Positions 1-9,370 of a stretch of 64,000 nucleotides of DNA are shown piece after piece. Numbering within the stretch: position 1 is the stretch's first letter; every line of letters begins with the position of its first letter. The stretch covers positions 930,001-994,000 of the forward strand of contig CAVPJX010000001.1 in the NCBI GenBank assembly GCA_963705545.1. The letters run 5' to 3'. Source of the stretch: DATBLY01 sp963705545 (lineage in GTDB: Bacteria; Actinomycetota; UBA4738; HRBIN12). The position numbers and the translations under genes are program-made. Below the pieces are notes generated by a model. It was not told where the DNA came from. It worked only from the letters and a program-made list of their open reading frames with translations, and did not search any database.

Positions 1-706
1 CTCCCGTTCGGCGAGTACGTCGAAGAGGTTCGAGGAAGCGAGCGCTGATCGCGTAGCGCCCTTGCCGGTCCTCGGAGCCACCTCACCGGACCGGATCGCG
101 TGACGAAGCTTCTCCCTCGCCACTCTCGCGTACACACGACGACGCTCGGCGTGCATCAGTCCGCGAGGGTTCGGGGCTTCACCGCACGACGGACGTAGTC
201 CCGAGCGGTCAACTCTGCGGCCATCCGCGTGCGACCATCGCCTCACCCATCTCGAAATCACGAACGGGTGGACAGATGAGGATCAGCGCCACCAAGCCCT
301 CGGTGTCTCGGCGCGGCCGCGAGAGCCGTCCTCGCTCCGAAGCACGACCCGACGAGCACGAACCGCTGGACGCCCTCGATCCCGCAGGCACCGGATGGCC
401 CCCTTGCAGATCGAGGACGAACGGTTCCGCCAGATGGAAACGATCGAGGGTCCCGGTGCTCTCTCCGACGCCGTGATAGTCGAAGCGGAAGCCGTGGAAC
501 CCATGTGCAGAGACGCTGCGACACAGACGGACCGAGAGGTCATTGACGTTCGTCGACAGCGGCGTCCCGGCACCGGGAACGATGATCACCGCGACGCCTC
601 GCACCTGGTCCCGCGGTCTCGTCAAGATCCCGAACAGCAGGTGCTCGCCGGCGTCGAACCAGACCGGCGTCTCCTGGCGCGACGTGGCCGGCACGACAGT
701 GTTCAT
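1..706 (-). CDS. alpha/beta hydrolase, exosortase/EPS-locus type (partial at left edge, frame breaks)
   Basis: Serine-hydrolase-fold protein starting at the ATG at 706 and running off the left edge. After a start reading MNTVVPATSRQETPVWF come an oxyanion-region stretch (IIVPGAGTPLSTNVND), RFDYHGVGES, and the nucleophile elbow VGSCFGART near base 330. In that elbow the centre of G-x-C-x-G is Cys rather than Ser, as I recall for the exosortase A system-associated hydrolase 1 family. The reading frame changes near 400, 310 and 225. Beyond 210 a third frame continues toward base 1 with plausible coding character (residues KLRHAIRSGEVAPR). Its ATG overlaps the upstream gene's stop as ATGA, so translation is probably coupled. 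Role inferred: an accessory enzyme of exopolysaccharide or surface-protein processing. The substrate is unknown. Confidence 0.6.
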
Positions 707-1623
707 CGACGCACCTCCGCCGGAGCGACCTGAGCTCCCAGCCAGTCGACGGTGGTCGAGACCGTCTCCTCGGTCAGCAGGTCCGGCTGTTCGCGATCCT
801 TGCCGACTCCCCGGAACCACCACCCGGCCGTGTTGGTGACCCGATGGATCGTGACCGGCATCCCGAGCGACGACAGATCGCCCACGAGGCGTGCGTACCC
901 GGGCGTCAACTCCCGACTCGCTGCGATCTGCATCAGCAGGATCGGTCGCCAGGTCGCTCGCCGAGCTCGGTCCGCAGCTCTCTCCCTTCGAGGCTCTGGA
1001 CCAGGCTCGAGGTAGATCGGATAGCCGTAGATGTCGAGCCACCCTTGTCGGAGGAGCTGATCCATCAGCCCGTCGCTCGGAGACGCGATCCGAAGGAGCA
1101 CCGGCGAGACCTCCGATCACGCGAGCCCGGATCGGCCTCCCGCAGGTAGCTGGCGGGCTCGAGCACCGGCTCCCACAGAGCCAGCGGAGCGGCGTCGTGT
1201 GATGCGGCCGTGGCCGCGGCGACGAAGCCTCCGAGACGGCACCCGACGAACGCGAGTCGATCGACACCCGTCGCGGATCTGAGGAGGTCCACGGCAGTGA
1301 GGGCGTCTTCCTTCAGCGATGCGAAGGCTCATCGCTCGAGGGTCCCCGTCGCTGTGGCCTTGACCTCGGTAGTGGAAGCGCACGACCGCATGACCAGCGC
1401 GGGAGAGCGCCCGTCCGAGCAGGACCTCGTTCCGGTAGTTCTTCGCGAAGTCTGCGTGAAGGGGTGGGCAGATGACGACGCCGCTTCGGACCCACTGATC
1501 CAGAGGCGTCGACAGCGTGGCGAAGAGCCGGTGGTTCCCATCCCCTACGAAACCGACATCGATCCGCGTGTCAGCATCGGTGCGAGAGACCGACGACCAG
1601 GACCCGCTCTGCTTCATCGTCAT
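703..1623 (-). CDS. alpha/beta hydrolase, exosortase/EPS-locus type (frame breaks)
   Basis: A protein of about 305 residues once two frame breaks (near 1,325 and 1,120) are bridged. The N-terminal half carries VICPPLHADFAKNYRNE and VRFHYRGQGHSDGD, typical of the alpha/beta-hydrolase oxyanion loop and strand. The elbow region reads FVGCRLGGFVAA, where the canonical GxSxG serine is replaced. Exosortase A-associated hydrolase 2 proteins, as I recall them, also have a degenerate elbow (GLRLG). The C-terminal part is intact down to the TGA at 703. A GGAGGG ribosome binding site lies about 9 bases before the ATG at 1623, 22 bases after the sugar dehydrogenase stop. The gene is the ninth in the operon. 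Activity on a peptide, lipid or polysaccharide substrate is undetermined, and it may be non-catalytic. Confidence 0.65.
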
Positions 1624-1645
1624 GGATCGACCCTCCTCGATCGCA

Positions 1646-2957
1646 TCACAGCCGCACCACGTTCGGCCGGCGGTTCGGCGCGAACGCGTTCCGGGCGTCG
1701 AACACGAGCTTCGCGTGCTCCGCCACCCAGTCCAGGTCGTACGCGCTGTGCGGCGTCAGCACCGCGACCAGGTCGGCGCGCGCGACCGCGTGGTTCGTGA
1801 GCTCGGTCCGATGCAGCGTCATGCCGTTCAGCGTGACGTCTTCGACGTACGGGTCGTGGAACTCCACCTTGGCGCCGCGCTTGTGCAGCAGGTGCATGAT
1901 CTTCACCGCGGGCGACTCGCGGACGTCGCCCACGTCGGGCTTGTACGCGGCGCCCAGCACCAGGATGCGCGCGTCCTTCACCGACCGGCGCCCGTCGTTC
2001 AGCACCTCGCCGATCCGTCCCGCCACCCACGCCGGCATCTGCGCGTTGATGTCCTCGGCCTCCTCCAGCACCCGGAACTGATGCCCGGCGTCGCGCCGCA
2101 TCTGCCAGGACAGGTACGTCGGGTCGAGCGGGATGCAGTGCCCCCCGACGCCGGGTCCCGGGTAGAAGGGCATGAACCCGAACGGCTTCGTCGCGGCGGC
2201 GTCGATGACCTCCCAGACGTCGATCTCGACCTCGTGGCAGAGCATCGCCATCTCGTTCGCGAGCGCGATGTTCACGTGGCGGAACGTGTTCTCCAGCAGC
2301 TTCGCGAGCTCGGCCGCCCGGCACGAGCTGACCGGCATCACCTTGTCCACGAGCTGCTCGTAGAACAGGACCGCCAGGCCCGTGGACTCGGGGTTCATGC
2401 CGCCGACCACGCGCGGCACCTGGCGGAACGTGAACTCCGCGTTGCCCGGGTCGATCCGCTCCGGCGAGTAGGCCAGCAGGAAGTCGCGTCCGGCGGCCAG
2501 GCCCGACGTCTCCAGGAGCGGCTTGACGCGCTGATCGGTGGTGCCCGGATACGTCGTCGACTCGAGCACGACGAGCGAGCCCGGGCGCAGGTGCGTCGCG
2601 ACGTTCCCGCAGGCGTCGTCGATGAACGACAGGTCGGGCGTGCCGTCCCGCAGCGGCGTCGGGACGCAGACGAAGACCAGATGGCTCTCCGCGACGACGT
2701 CCGCCGACGTGCGTGAAGTCGAGCCGTCCGGTCTGCGAACGCCGCTGCGGAAGGTCTGGTCGTCGACGCCGGCGACGACCGGCTGTCCCGTCGGACAGCG
2801 CCGCCACGCGCCGGGCGTCGACGTCGACGCCGGTCACGCGGAAGCCGGCCTCGGCGGCCGCGCACGCGAGCGACAGCCCCACGTACCCCTGCCCGACGAC
2901 GGCGACCCGGGCGGTTCGGTTCAGGATGCGTCGACGGAGATCCGCGGTGGCACGCAT
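1646..2957 (-). CDS. nucleotide sugar dehydrogenase (UDP-GlcNAc/ManNAc 6-dehydrogenase family)
   Basis: NAD-dependent four-electron oxidation of a UDP-amino sugar to the uronate, supplying acidic sugars for exopolysaccharide. The N-terminal Rossmann motif is VAVVGQGYVGLSLACAAAEA (residues about 17-36). The active-site cysteine lies in GPGVGGHCIPLDPTYLSW, and the UDP-binding domain ends in LVFDARNAF. STTYPGTT and YSPERIDPGN are also typical of the WbpA/WecC group. The frame breaks twice, near 2,790 and 2,700, and the segment between can be read in a third frame, giving about 437 residues as expected. A GGAAGAGG ribosome binding site precedes the ATG at 2957. Flanked by the HTH gene and two hydrolases in the same operon. 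The specific sugar cannot be decided from sequence. Confidence 0.85.
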
Positions 2958-3002
2958 GAGCGGTCCTCTTCCTTGGGTCTAGCGAACGCGGGCGCGGTCG
3001 GT

Positions 3003-3361
3003 TCAGGACGGCGCGGCGTCGAACGCCGGATCGCCGAGCTCGACGATCCGCCGGATCACCGCGCCGCGGCGACGGAAGCACTGTCGCCGGCTGATCTTCA
3101 GCTCGCGCGCGACCTCGTGGGCCGGGAGCTGACGCAGGTACCACAGGTACAGGAGCCGTCGGTCCCGCTCGGCGATCAGCTGCATCCGCCGGCACAGCTC
3201 GTCGCGCTCCGGGAGCGTGTCCAGCAGGCCCGGCGCGGATCCCGTCCGACGCGAACGCTCTCGCGGCGGTTGCCGATCCGGTAGACCGACGAGGTGCTCG
3301 GCTGCCACCAGTCGGTGTAGGTGATCAGCGCCCACACGACCTGGTTAGCCGAGGAGAGCAC
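3003..3361 (-). CDS. small sigma-70 region 4-like HTH protein
   Basis: About 119 residues. The C-terminal half (YLWYLRQLPAHEVARELKIS, then RRQCFRRR and IRRIVELG) has the look of a sigma-70 region 4 / small-terminase-type helix-turn-helix. The N-terminal half has LSSANQVVWALITYTDWWQP. One frame break lies near 3,255. The GTG start at 3361 is supported by AGGAGAGG five bases upstream and by the kinase stop codon 15 bases upstream. No region 2 is present, so it cannot be a full sigma factor. It may be a DNA-binding regulator of the operon in which it sits. No family name is certain. Confidence 0.55.
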
Positions 3362-3376
3362 GGACCTCTCCTGACG

Positions 3377-5391
3377 TTAGACGGTAGCCGTCCGCCGAGT
3401 GCCGCACCAGACGGGGAATACCCTTACCCACGGCCGGCCACATGTCTCGCTGGGGGTCGCTCGCCCATGGGTCCCGACCCTCGACCTGGCTGACCGCCGG
3501 GTCGAGGCGATCCCGGATCGGACACGTGCTGAGTCCCGTGCTTCGAGGTGAGACCCCTCGAGCAGCGCCCGCAGGTCCATCAGTTGTTGCGACAGGGCCG
3601 CGCCGGCCGACGGTGACACCTCGCCCGGTCGGCGGGACGATCCTGCATCGGGAACCGCGACCGGTTCCGGGATGATCCGGCGTCGCCGGAGGTCGGCATC
3701 TCGGACCGCGTGTCCACGGGGCTCTCGGCGTCCGGCGCCGGTACCACGGGTTCCGGCGTCGGCGCGGTTCCTGGACGGGCTGATCGGCTGGCGGTCCGCT
3801 CGGCGGCCTTCCGCATCTTCCTGGTCGGCCGGTACATGCGCCGCTTCGCCAGGGGGATCGAGAACTCCCGCGCGTCGTTCAGGACGACGCCGACCCGCTC
3901 GGCTCCCATGCGCTGCAGGAGCTCGGCGGCGTTCGCGGCGAGCTCCCGGCGGGTCTTGCCGGCCCGGGCGACCAGCACGACCCCGTCGACCTGCGGGAGG
4001 AGCGGGACGACGTCGCTCGCCACCACCAGCGGCGCGCAGTCCAGGATGACGACGTCCGTGACCCTCCTCAGGCGTTCCATGAACCGGCTGCATCCTGACG
4101 GAGCCGAGGAGCTCCCCGGGGTCGCTCGGAGGTCGATGCCGCTCGGGAGCACGGCGACCCGCACCACCGAGCACGGCTCCAGGTACGGAGCGAGGTCGAG
4201 CGACGCCTCGGGTCGGGATGCCGTTCACGCAGGTCGCATCGGCGAGCCCGGGCTCGATCGGGAACGCCGAAGGGCCGGTGGATCGCGGGCCGTCGCAGGT
4301 CGCACGAGACCACCAGCACCCGGCTGCCCGTCCTGCGCGTAGGCGACGGCGAGGTTCGCCGCCACGGTGGTCTTGCCGTCGCGCGCCTCCGGGCTGGTGA
4401 CCAGGATCGTCTTGGCGTCCGCCGAGCCGTCGCGGCGCGTGCCGTCCCGTCGCCGCCGCTCGAGCGTCCATCGTCTCGTCGCCAGGCAGAGGAGGCGGAA
4501 CGCGTCCGCCGCGCGCGAGTACGGATGCGTGGCGCGTCACCACGCCTCCCGCGGCGCCGGCGGCGGATCGCCGGGATCTCGGCGAGCACGGGGAGCCCGA
4601 ACGCCTCCTCCGCCGACGCCGGTGGAACGGATCCTGGTGTCGAACCGCTCGAGGACGAGCGCGAGGGCGATCCCGGCGAGGAGCCCGAAGAGGGCCGCGA
4701 GGAGCACGCGGACCTGTGCGGCTCTTCGGCGCCTGGAAGGCGCCCGCCGGTCTGGCGCGGGGATCCGGCTCGGCCGTGGCCGGCTGGATCACCGCGAGCG
4801 AGACGGGCGCCGTCCGCACCGATCTGCGAGCTGGGCGAGCGCCGCCTGGAGGGACGCGATGACCGTCGGATCGGCCGACTGCTGCTGGAGCGCCTTGATC
4901 TGCTGCCTGAGCAGCCGCTCGCTGCTGCTCGATCTGAGCGGTGTTGAGCTCGCCGAGGTACGCGATCAGCGCGTGTGAGAACGCCGTGGAGATCGCCTCG
5001 GCGTCCGCCGGGTCCTTCGCCGTCGCCGTGACGTCGAGGAAGCCCGCCGTCTCGATCGGCCGATCGCCTGGATCCGCGACCTGAGCTCGAGCGGGATCCC
5101 CTCGTAGTTCAGGTTCCCGGCGGCGATCGCGGCGACGTCGCGGCAGCGCGCACCAACTGCGCGAGCGTGGCCATGTTCGTGATCGGCGCCGTCACCTGAC
5201 CGACGATCGGCGTCGCCGGGGTCCCACAGCACCGTCGTCGCCGAGTAGTCCGCGTCGGCGGCGGACGCCGGCGCGGCGTCGAGGGCGGCCACCGTCGTCG
5301 TGACCCAGGCCGCCCCGGCCGCGACCACGACGGCGAGCACGATCACCCACCAACGCCGCCGGAGGGCCCTCAGGTAGTGGATGGGCTCCAC
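3377..5391 (-). CDS. Wzz-type chain-length determinant / bacterial tyrosine kinase (BY-kinase)
   Basis: Inner-membrane polysaccharide co-polymerase fused to a cytoplasmic tyrosine autokinase. The N-terminus (IHYLRALRRRWWVIVLAVVV) is the first Wzz membrane helix. A periplasmic part with the segment NLNYEGIPLELRSRIQA follows, then PVLAEIPA-type linker residues near 4,590. The kinase has Walker A SPEARDGKTTVAANLA near 4,400, Walker A' RVLVVSCDLRRP near 4,310, and Walker B VVILDCAPLVVASD near 4,040. I see no clear tyrosine-rich tail. The C-terminus reads IIPEPVAVPDAGSS ... LSQQLMDLRALLEGSHLE in a shifted frame, so I end the gene at the TAA at 3377; a TGA at 3580 in another frame is the alternative. 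At least five frame breaks. The GTG at 5391 has GGAGGA upstream, but it is also in frame with the preceding LuxR gene. Confidence 0.75.
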
Positions 5392-5933
5392 GCGCCGCTC
5401 CTCCCCCTCGGTCAGCATCGCGACGGCCGCCGCCTGGTTCGGCACGTCGAGCCGCTTGAACGCGCGGGTCTTGTGCTGCTCGACGGTCTTCGCGCTGATG
5501 CCGAGCGCGCGGGCGATCTGCTTGCCGGCCATCCCCTTCGCGGCCAGACGCAGCACCTGCTCCTCGCGCGCGGACAGGACCGCTCCGCCGCGCGACGCGC
5601 GGCCGAGCGCCCGGCGCGAGCGCGGACGCGAGGTGGGACGACGGGCGCGTCGATCGCGACGACCACCCCGCCCTCCCCGTCGTCGCCGACGTCGGTCCCG
5701 CCGATCACGACGACCCGGAGACCCCGCTTGCGCATGCGGCCGACCGCGCCCTCGGCCCCGGGGATCCGCGCGTCGATCGCGACGACGTCGGCCTGCTCGG
5801 CGCGTCGCTCGGCCTCGACGGCGCTCGTCGCGACGCCGACGGGCGCGAGCGCCGGGTAGCGCGCCAGGGCCGCGGCGATCCCCTCGGCGGCGAGGGTCTC
5901 CCGGTGCGCGACGACGACCGCTCGAACGCTCAC
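5392..5933 (-). CDS. LuxR-family regulator with degenerate receiver domain
   Basis: About 180 residues. The N-terminal half resembles a receiver domain: the putative phospho-acceptor Asp lies in DVVAIDARIPG, and VVVIGGTDVGDD follows. The usual acidic pair after strand 1 is replaced by AHRET, so phosphorylation is doubtful. The C-terminal LuxR helix-turn-helix is clear (LSAREEQVLRLAAKGMAGKQ, ARALGISAKTVEQHKTRAF). One frame break lies near 5,620. The GTG start at 5933 overlaps the CapD stop as GTGA. No stop separates it from the Wzz/kinase in the given sequence. The end is therefore placed at the kinase start codon; either a base is missing near 5,410 or the two are fused. Likely regulates the EPS operon it lies in. 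Confidence 0.65.
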
Positions 5934-7857
5934 GACGCCGCCTCCGACGGCCTCGGGGACCGGACCACATCGTCGGCTCCTCGCGCGCCGGATGCACTCG
6001 GCGAGCTCGGCCTGCCGCCCCTCCGACGGCGAGCGACTCCATCTCCCGCAGGCGTCGTCGCAGCGCCGCGGGATCCGGACGCGGCGGCGTGGCCACGACG
6101 ATGCCCGGGTCGCCCGGTCGGGCGCGGGCGCCTCGTCGTCGTCGACGAGCTCCTCGTGTCGCTTCTCCCCCGGCCGGGCGCCGACGATCTGCACGGCCAC
6201 GTCGCGGCCCGGCACCCGCCCCGACAGCCGGATCAGCTTGTTGGCGAGCTCGAGGATGTTCACCGGCTCGCCCATCTCGAGCGTGAACACCTCGCCGCCG
6301 TGCGCGAGCGTGGCCGCCTGCAGCACGAGCTGCACGGCCTCCTCCACGCTCATGAAGTAGCGGGTCATCTCGGGGTCGGTCACCGTCACCGGTCCGCCCG
6401 CGGCGATCTGGCTGAGGAACGTCGGGCACGACCGAGCCGCGGCTGCCGAGCACGTTGCCGAACCGGACGGCGCACAGGATGGTCCGCGGCCGGCGAGCCC
6501 GCGGACGATGTCCTCCGCCATCCGCTTCGAGCCACCCATCACGCTCGTCGGCCGAACGGCCTTGTCGGTCGAGATCAGGACGAAGCGCTCGGTGCCCGAC
6601 GAGCCGCCGCGGCCTCCACGACGTTCGTCGTCCCGAGGACGTTCGTGAGGAGCGCCTCCTGCGGATGCTCCTCCAGGATCGGCACGTGCTTGTGGGCGGC
6701 CGCATGGAAGACCACCTGCGGGTCGGTGCTCGCGGAACACCTCGAGCATGCGCTCCCGATCGCGGACGTCCGCCAGGACGGACGTGGTCCGCGGCGCCGT
6801 CGAGCGTCACCAGCAGGTCGTGCAGGTGGGTCTCGTCGTTGTCGAGGAGCGCGAGGCTCGTCGGGCTCGAAGGTCGCGGACCTGCCGCGCGATCTCGGAG
6901 CCGATCGACCCGCCCGCGCCCGGTGATCAGCACGCGCTTGCCGCGCAGGAGCTGCCGCACGGCGGCGAGGTCGGTCTCGACCTGCCGCACGGCCCAGGAG
7001 GTCCTCGATCCGCAGGTCGCGCAGATCGCGAGCGGTGACCCGCCCGCCGACGATGCTCGCGGACCGACGGCAGGACGCGCAGCGAGACGTCGGCCTCCTC
7101 GCACCGCGTGGCCACGTCGCGGATCGAGCTCGCTCGTGGCCGTCGGGATCGCCAGCAGCACCTGATCGACGCCGAACGCTGCGGACGAGCTCGGGGATCG
7201 CGGCCCGGCCACCCACCACGGCGACGCCGTGGAGCGACCGGCCCGAGCGTGCGCGGGTCGTCGTCGACCAGCCCGACGACCTGCAGACCGCATCTCCGGA
7301 TGCGCGCAGGATGTCGTCGAGCGACCTGCGCGCCGGCGTCGCCGGCCCCCATCAGGAGGACCCGCGTCGGCTGCTCCTCGACGCCGCGCCGGCGGAACGC
7401 GAAGAGTCGGCTCTGGAAGCGGATCGCGCCGGAGGCCATCACCGTCGGCCGCGCTCCCGAACGACGATCACGGAGAGCGGGATCGGCCGGTGCGCCGGGT
7501 CCGACGACCACATCACCAGCCCGAACACGCCGACGAAGCTCGCGAGCGCCGGCCAGGAGCACGCTCCGCGCCTCCTGGACGCTCGCGTAGCGCCACATCT
7601 GCCCGTAGAGACCGAACAGGTAGTTGGCGAGCAGATGGATCGACGGCGATCACGCGGGATGAGCGACCAGAAGTACACGCCAGTTCTGCGGCGGGCACGG
7701 AGCCGTGGAACCGCAGCACGAGGGGCATCAGGTACGCGGGCACGACCACCATGAGGTCGATCGCCGCCAGCGGCATGTCGCGCCGGATCCTGGCGACGAT
7801 CCGGCCGGGCAGCCCGACGGGTCCCCCGGCGGGGAGCGGCCCGGTCGACTCGTTCAC
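5930..7857 (-). CDS. CapD/FlaA1-type polysaccharide biosynthesis nucleotide-sugar dehydratase/epimerase
   Basis: Membrane-anchored UDP-sugar 4,6-dehydratase/epimerase family, about 640 residues once at least eight frame breaks are bridged. N-terminal membrane segments include PLAAIDLMVVVPAYLMPLVL and MWRYASVQEARSVLLAGA. A CoA-binding-like domain follows (RVLLMGAGDAGAQVAR, near 7,340). The SDR domain begins LLRGKRVLITG near 6,930 and continues through FVLISTDKAVRPTSVMGGSK, RYFMSVEEAVQLVLQAATLA and FTLEMGEPVNILELANKLIR. The GTG start at 7857 overlaps the upstream stop as GTGA; the inferred stop TGA at 5930 overlaps the LuxR start in the same way. It makes an activated deoxy- or epimerised sugar for the repeat unit. 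The exact sugar is unknown. Confidence 0.8.
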
Positions 7858-9084
7858 GCGTCGCCGCCGTCGGCACGGTCCGGGAGGTAGCGACCGCCGT
7901 TCACGGCGGCGCCCAACACCCCGACGAGGTGCGGGGTGGTGGTCCACTGCGCCTCCAGCACCTCGGAGCGAGCGAGCATGCGGCCCACCGTCTCGAGGCT
8001 CCGGCCACCCAGCAGACCGAGGTTGCGGATCGACCAGCCGAGGTTGAACAGTGCGGGTGCACGCGTCGCGGGACCGAGCGACGACGCCGACCGGCCGCCC
8101 ACGATGAGGACGCGGTCGACCGGCGTCTCTTCTTCCACCATCACGCGGAGGTCCTCCTGAGGGCCGGTCGGGACGAGATCCTCGAACACGTCGAGGGCGT
8201 CATCGGGGAGATCCAGCGTCCGGCGCACCGGGGTCAGGTGACCGCTCTCGTGATCGAGCGCCACCGTCACGACACCCGGCAAGGTCGAGATCGATCGAGC
8301 GTCGGATCTGTCGGCCGGCCGTGTTGACCATGGGGACCATGAACCACGGGATCAGGACCGTCGTGCCGCAGCCCTGCACGACCGACGCCTCCAGGTAGAC
8401 GGCGTCGTCTCGAGCGGGGAACGTCATGGTCTCGAGCGCATAGAGGAAGCTCCGCGCAACGGCGCGGATGTCCAGCGTGCGAACGACGTCGACCGTCCCC
8501 CGATACAGGATGTGGAGCCGTTTCCCGGTACGACCGCTCACGCTCGAATCGTCCTCGGCGACGATCGAGAAGAGCGGGTCGTGGTAGGGCTCCGGCGGCT
8601 CGACCCGCTGGTAGTTGCCCAGGACGTGGCCGACCCACCCGGCGACGACGGGCGAGGTCGTGCGGACCCCGAACCGTTGCCCCTCGACCTCGAACCAGTC
8701 GCACGTCGCCCAGGACAGCCGGTCGAGCTTCGCCATGCACGGGCTCGAGGACGGCCGGGTCTCGCTCATCGGCCGGGTCTCGCTCATGGGCCGGTCCCGA
8801 CCGTCGTCGCCGACGCGGCCGGAGCTGAGGAGGCCCGACGTGCGGAACCGCCGGATGAGGGCGCGGACCTCCGGCTCGACCTCGCCGACCGGGACCTCGA
8901 AGGCCTCGGCGATGTCGGCGGACATCTCCTTCATCGTCGACGTCCCGTCGCAGAGTCCGAACACGACGGTCGCCGTGGGATTCAGGTGGTGCAGATCGTG
9001 GCTCTCCTCGTCGTAGATCACCGCCTCGCCGTCGAGCTCGACGACGGTGAGGTCGTCACGAGCCCTGGGCTTGACCTGTGGCAT
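7854..9084 (-). CDS. PqqD-domain protein fused to a P-loop-less HprK-like domain
   Basis: About 410 residues with one frame break near 8,285. Residues 5-95 form a PqqD-like winged fold (VIYDEESHDLHHLNPTATVV, FGLCDGTSTMKEMSADIAEA). The rest resembles the HPr-kinase-like proteins of PqqD gene neighbourhoods: FLYALETMTFPARDDAVYLE, then SVVQGCGTTVLIPWF, then VVTVALDHESGHLTP. Aligned by eye, the position of the GxxGxGKS P-loop holds PWFMVPMVNTAGRQ, so ATP binding by a Walker A motif looks lost. The ATG at 9084 lies 29 bases inside the upstream PqqD gene. No radical SAM enzyme is visible in the window, so a PQQ or RiPP role is not implied. A chaperone or scaffold role in the EPS operon is inference. 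Confidence 0.6.
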
Positions 9085-9370
9085 CGCTGCCCCTCCACGT
9101 CAGGATGTCGGCCTCCTCGAACCGGAGGAGGACCCTCCGCAGATCCTCGACCACCACCTCGCGCGGCAGACCCGACAGCTCGCAGATGGCCTCGACCATC
9201 TCGTCGGGCTCCGTGTCGCCGTCGCAGAGCACCCAGATCGCCATCGCCGTGGCGTTCAGCATGTGGACGGTGCCCGAGCTCGGGTCGTAGACCACGTTCT
9301 CGGTCTCCGACTGCCGGAGCCAGACGTCGGCCTTGCGCATCGGCCGCCCGTTGCGCGTCAGCACGCTCAC
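9056..9370 (-). CDS. PqqD family protein
   Basis: 104 residues, intact. Classic PqqD layout: VVYDPSSGTVHMLNATAMAI, then WVLCDGDTEPDEMVEAICEL, then EVVVEDLRRVLLRFEEADIL. In PQQ and many RiPP pathways PqqD binds a precursor peptide leader; in EPS operons stand-alone PqqD proteins occur without a modifying enzyme and their role is unknown. The GTG start at 9370 overlaps the response regulator stop as GTGA, and the 3' end overlaps the next PqqD-fusion gene by 29 bases. This indicates strict co-translation of the three. Confidence 0.8.
   Translation of the reverse strand: MSVLTRNGRPMRKADVWLRQSETENVVYDPSSGTVHMLNATAMAIWVLCDGDTEPDEMVEAICELSGLPREVVVEDLRRVLLRFEEADILTWRGSDATGQAQGS

Noticed and set aside
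1..48. Plus-strand LPFGEYVEEVRGSER then stop, resembling the Lnt motif PFGEYVP
   Set aside because: The minus-strand hydrolase frame continues through this interval with better coding signs, and 15 residues are too few to support a gene.
3361..3443. An upstream in-frame ATG near 3,443 for the sigma-4-like HTH protein
   Set aside because: The GTG at 3361 has a strong AGGAGAGG site and follows the kinase stop at 3377; the longer start would overlap the kinase C-terminus.
7854..9370. PQQ biosynthesis cluster
   Set aside because: PqqD-like domains are present but PqqA, B, C and E are not, and the context is exopolysaccharide.
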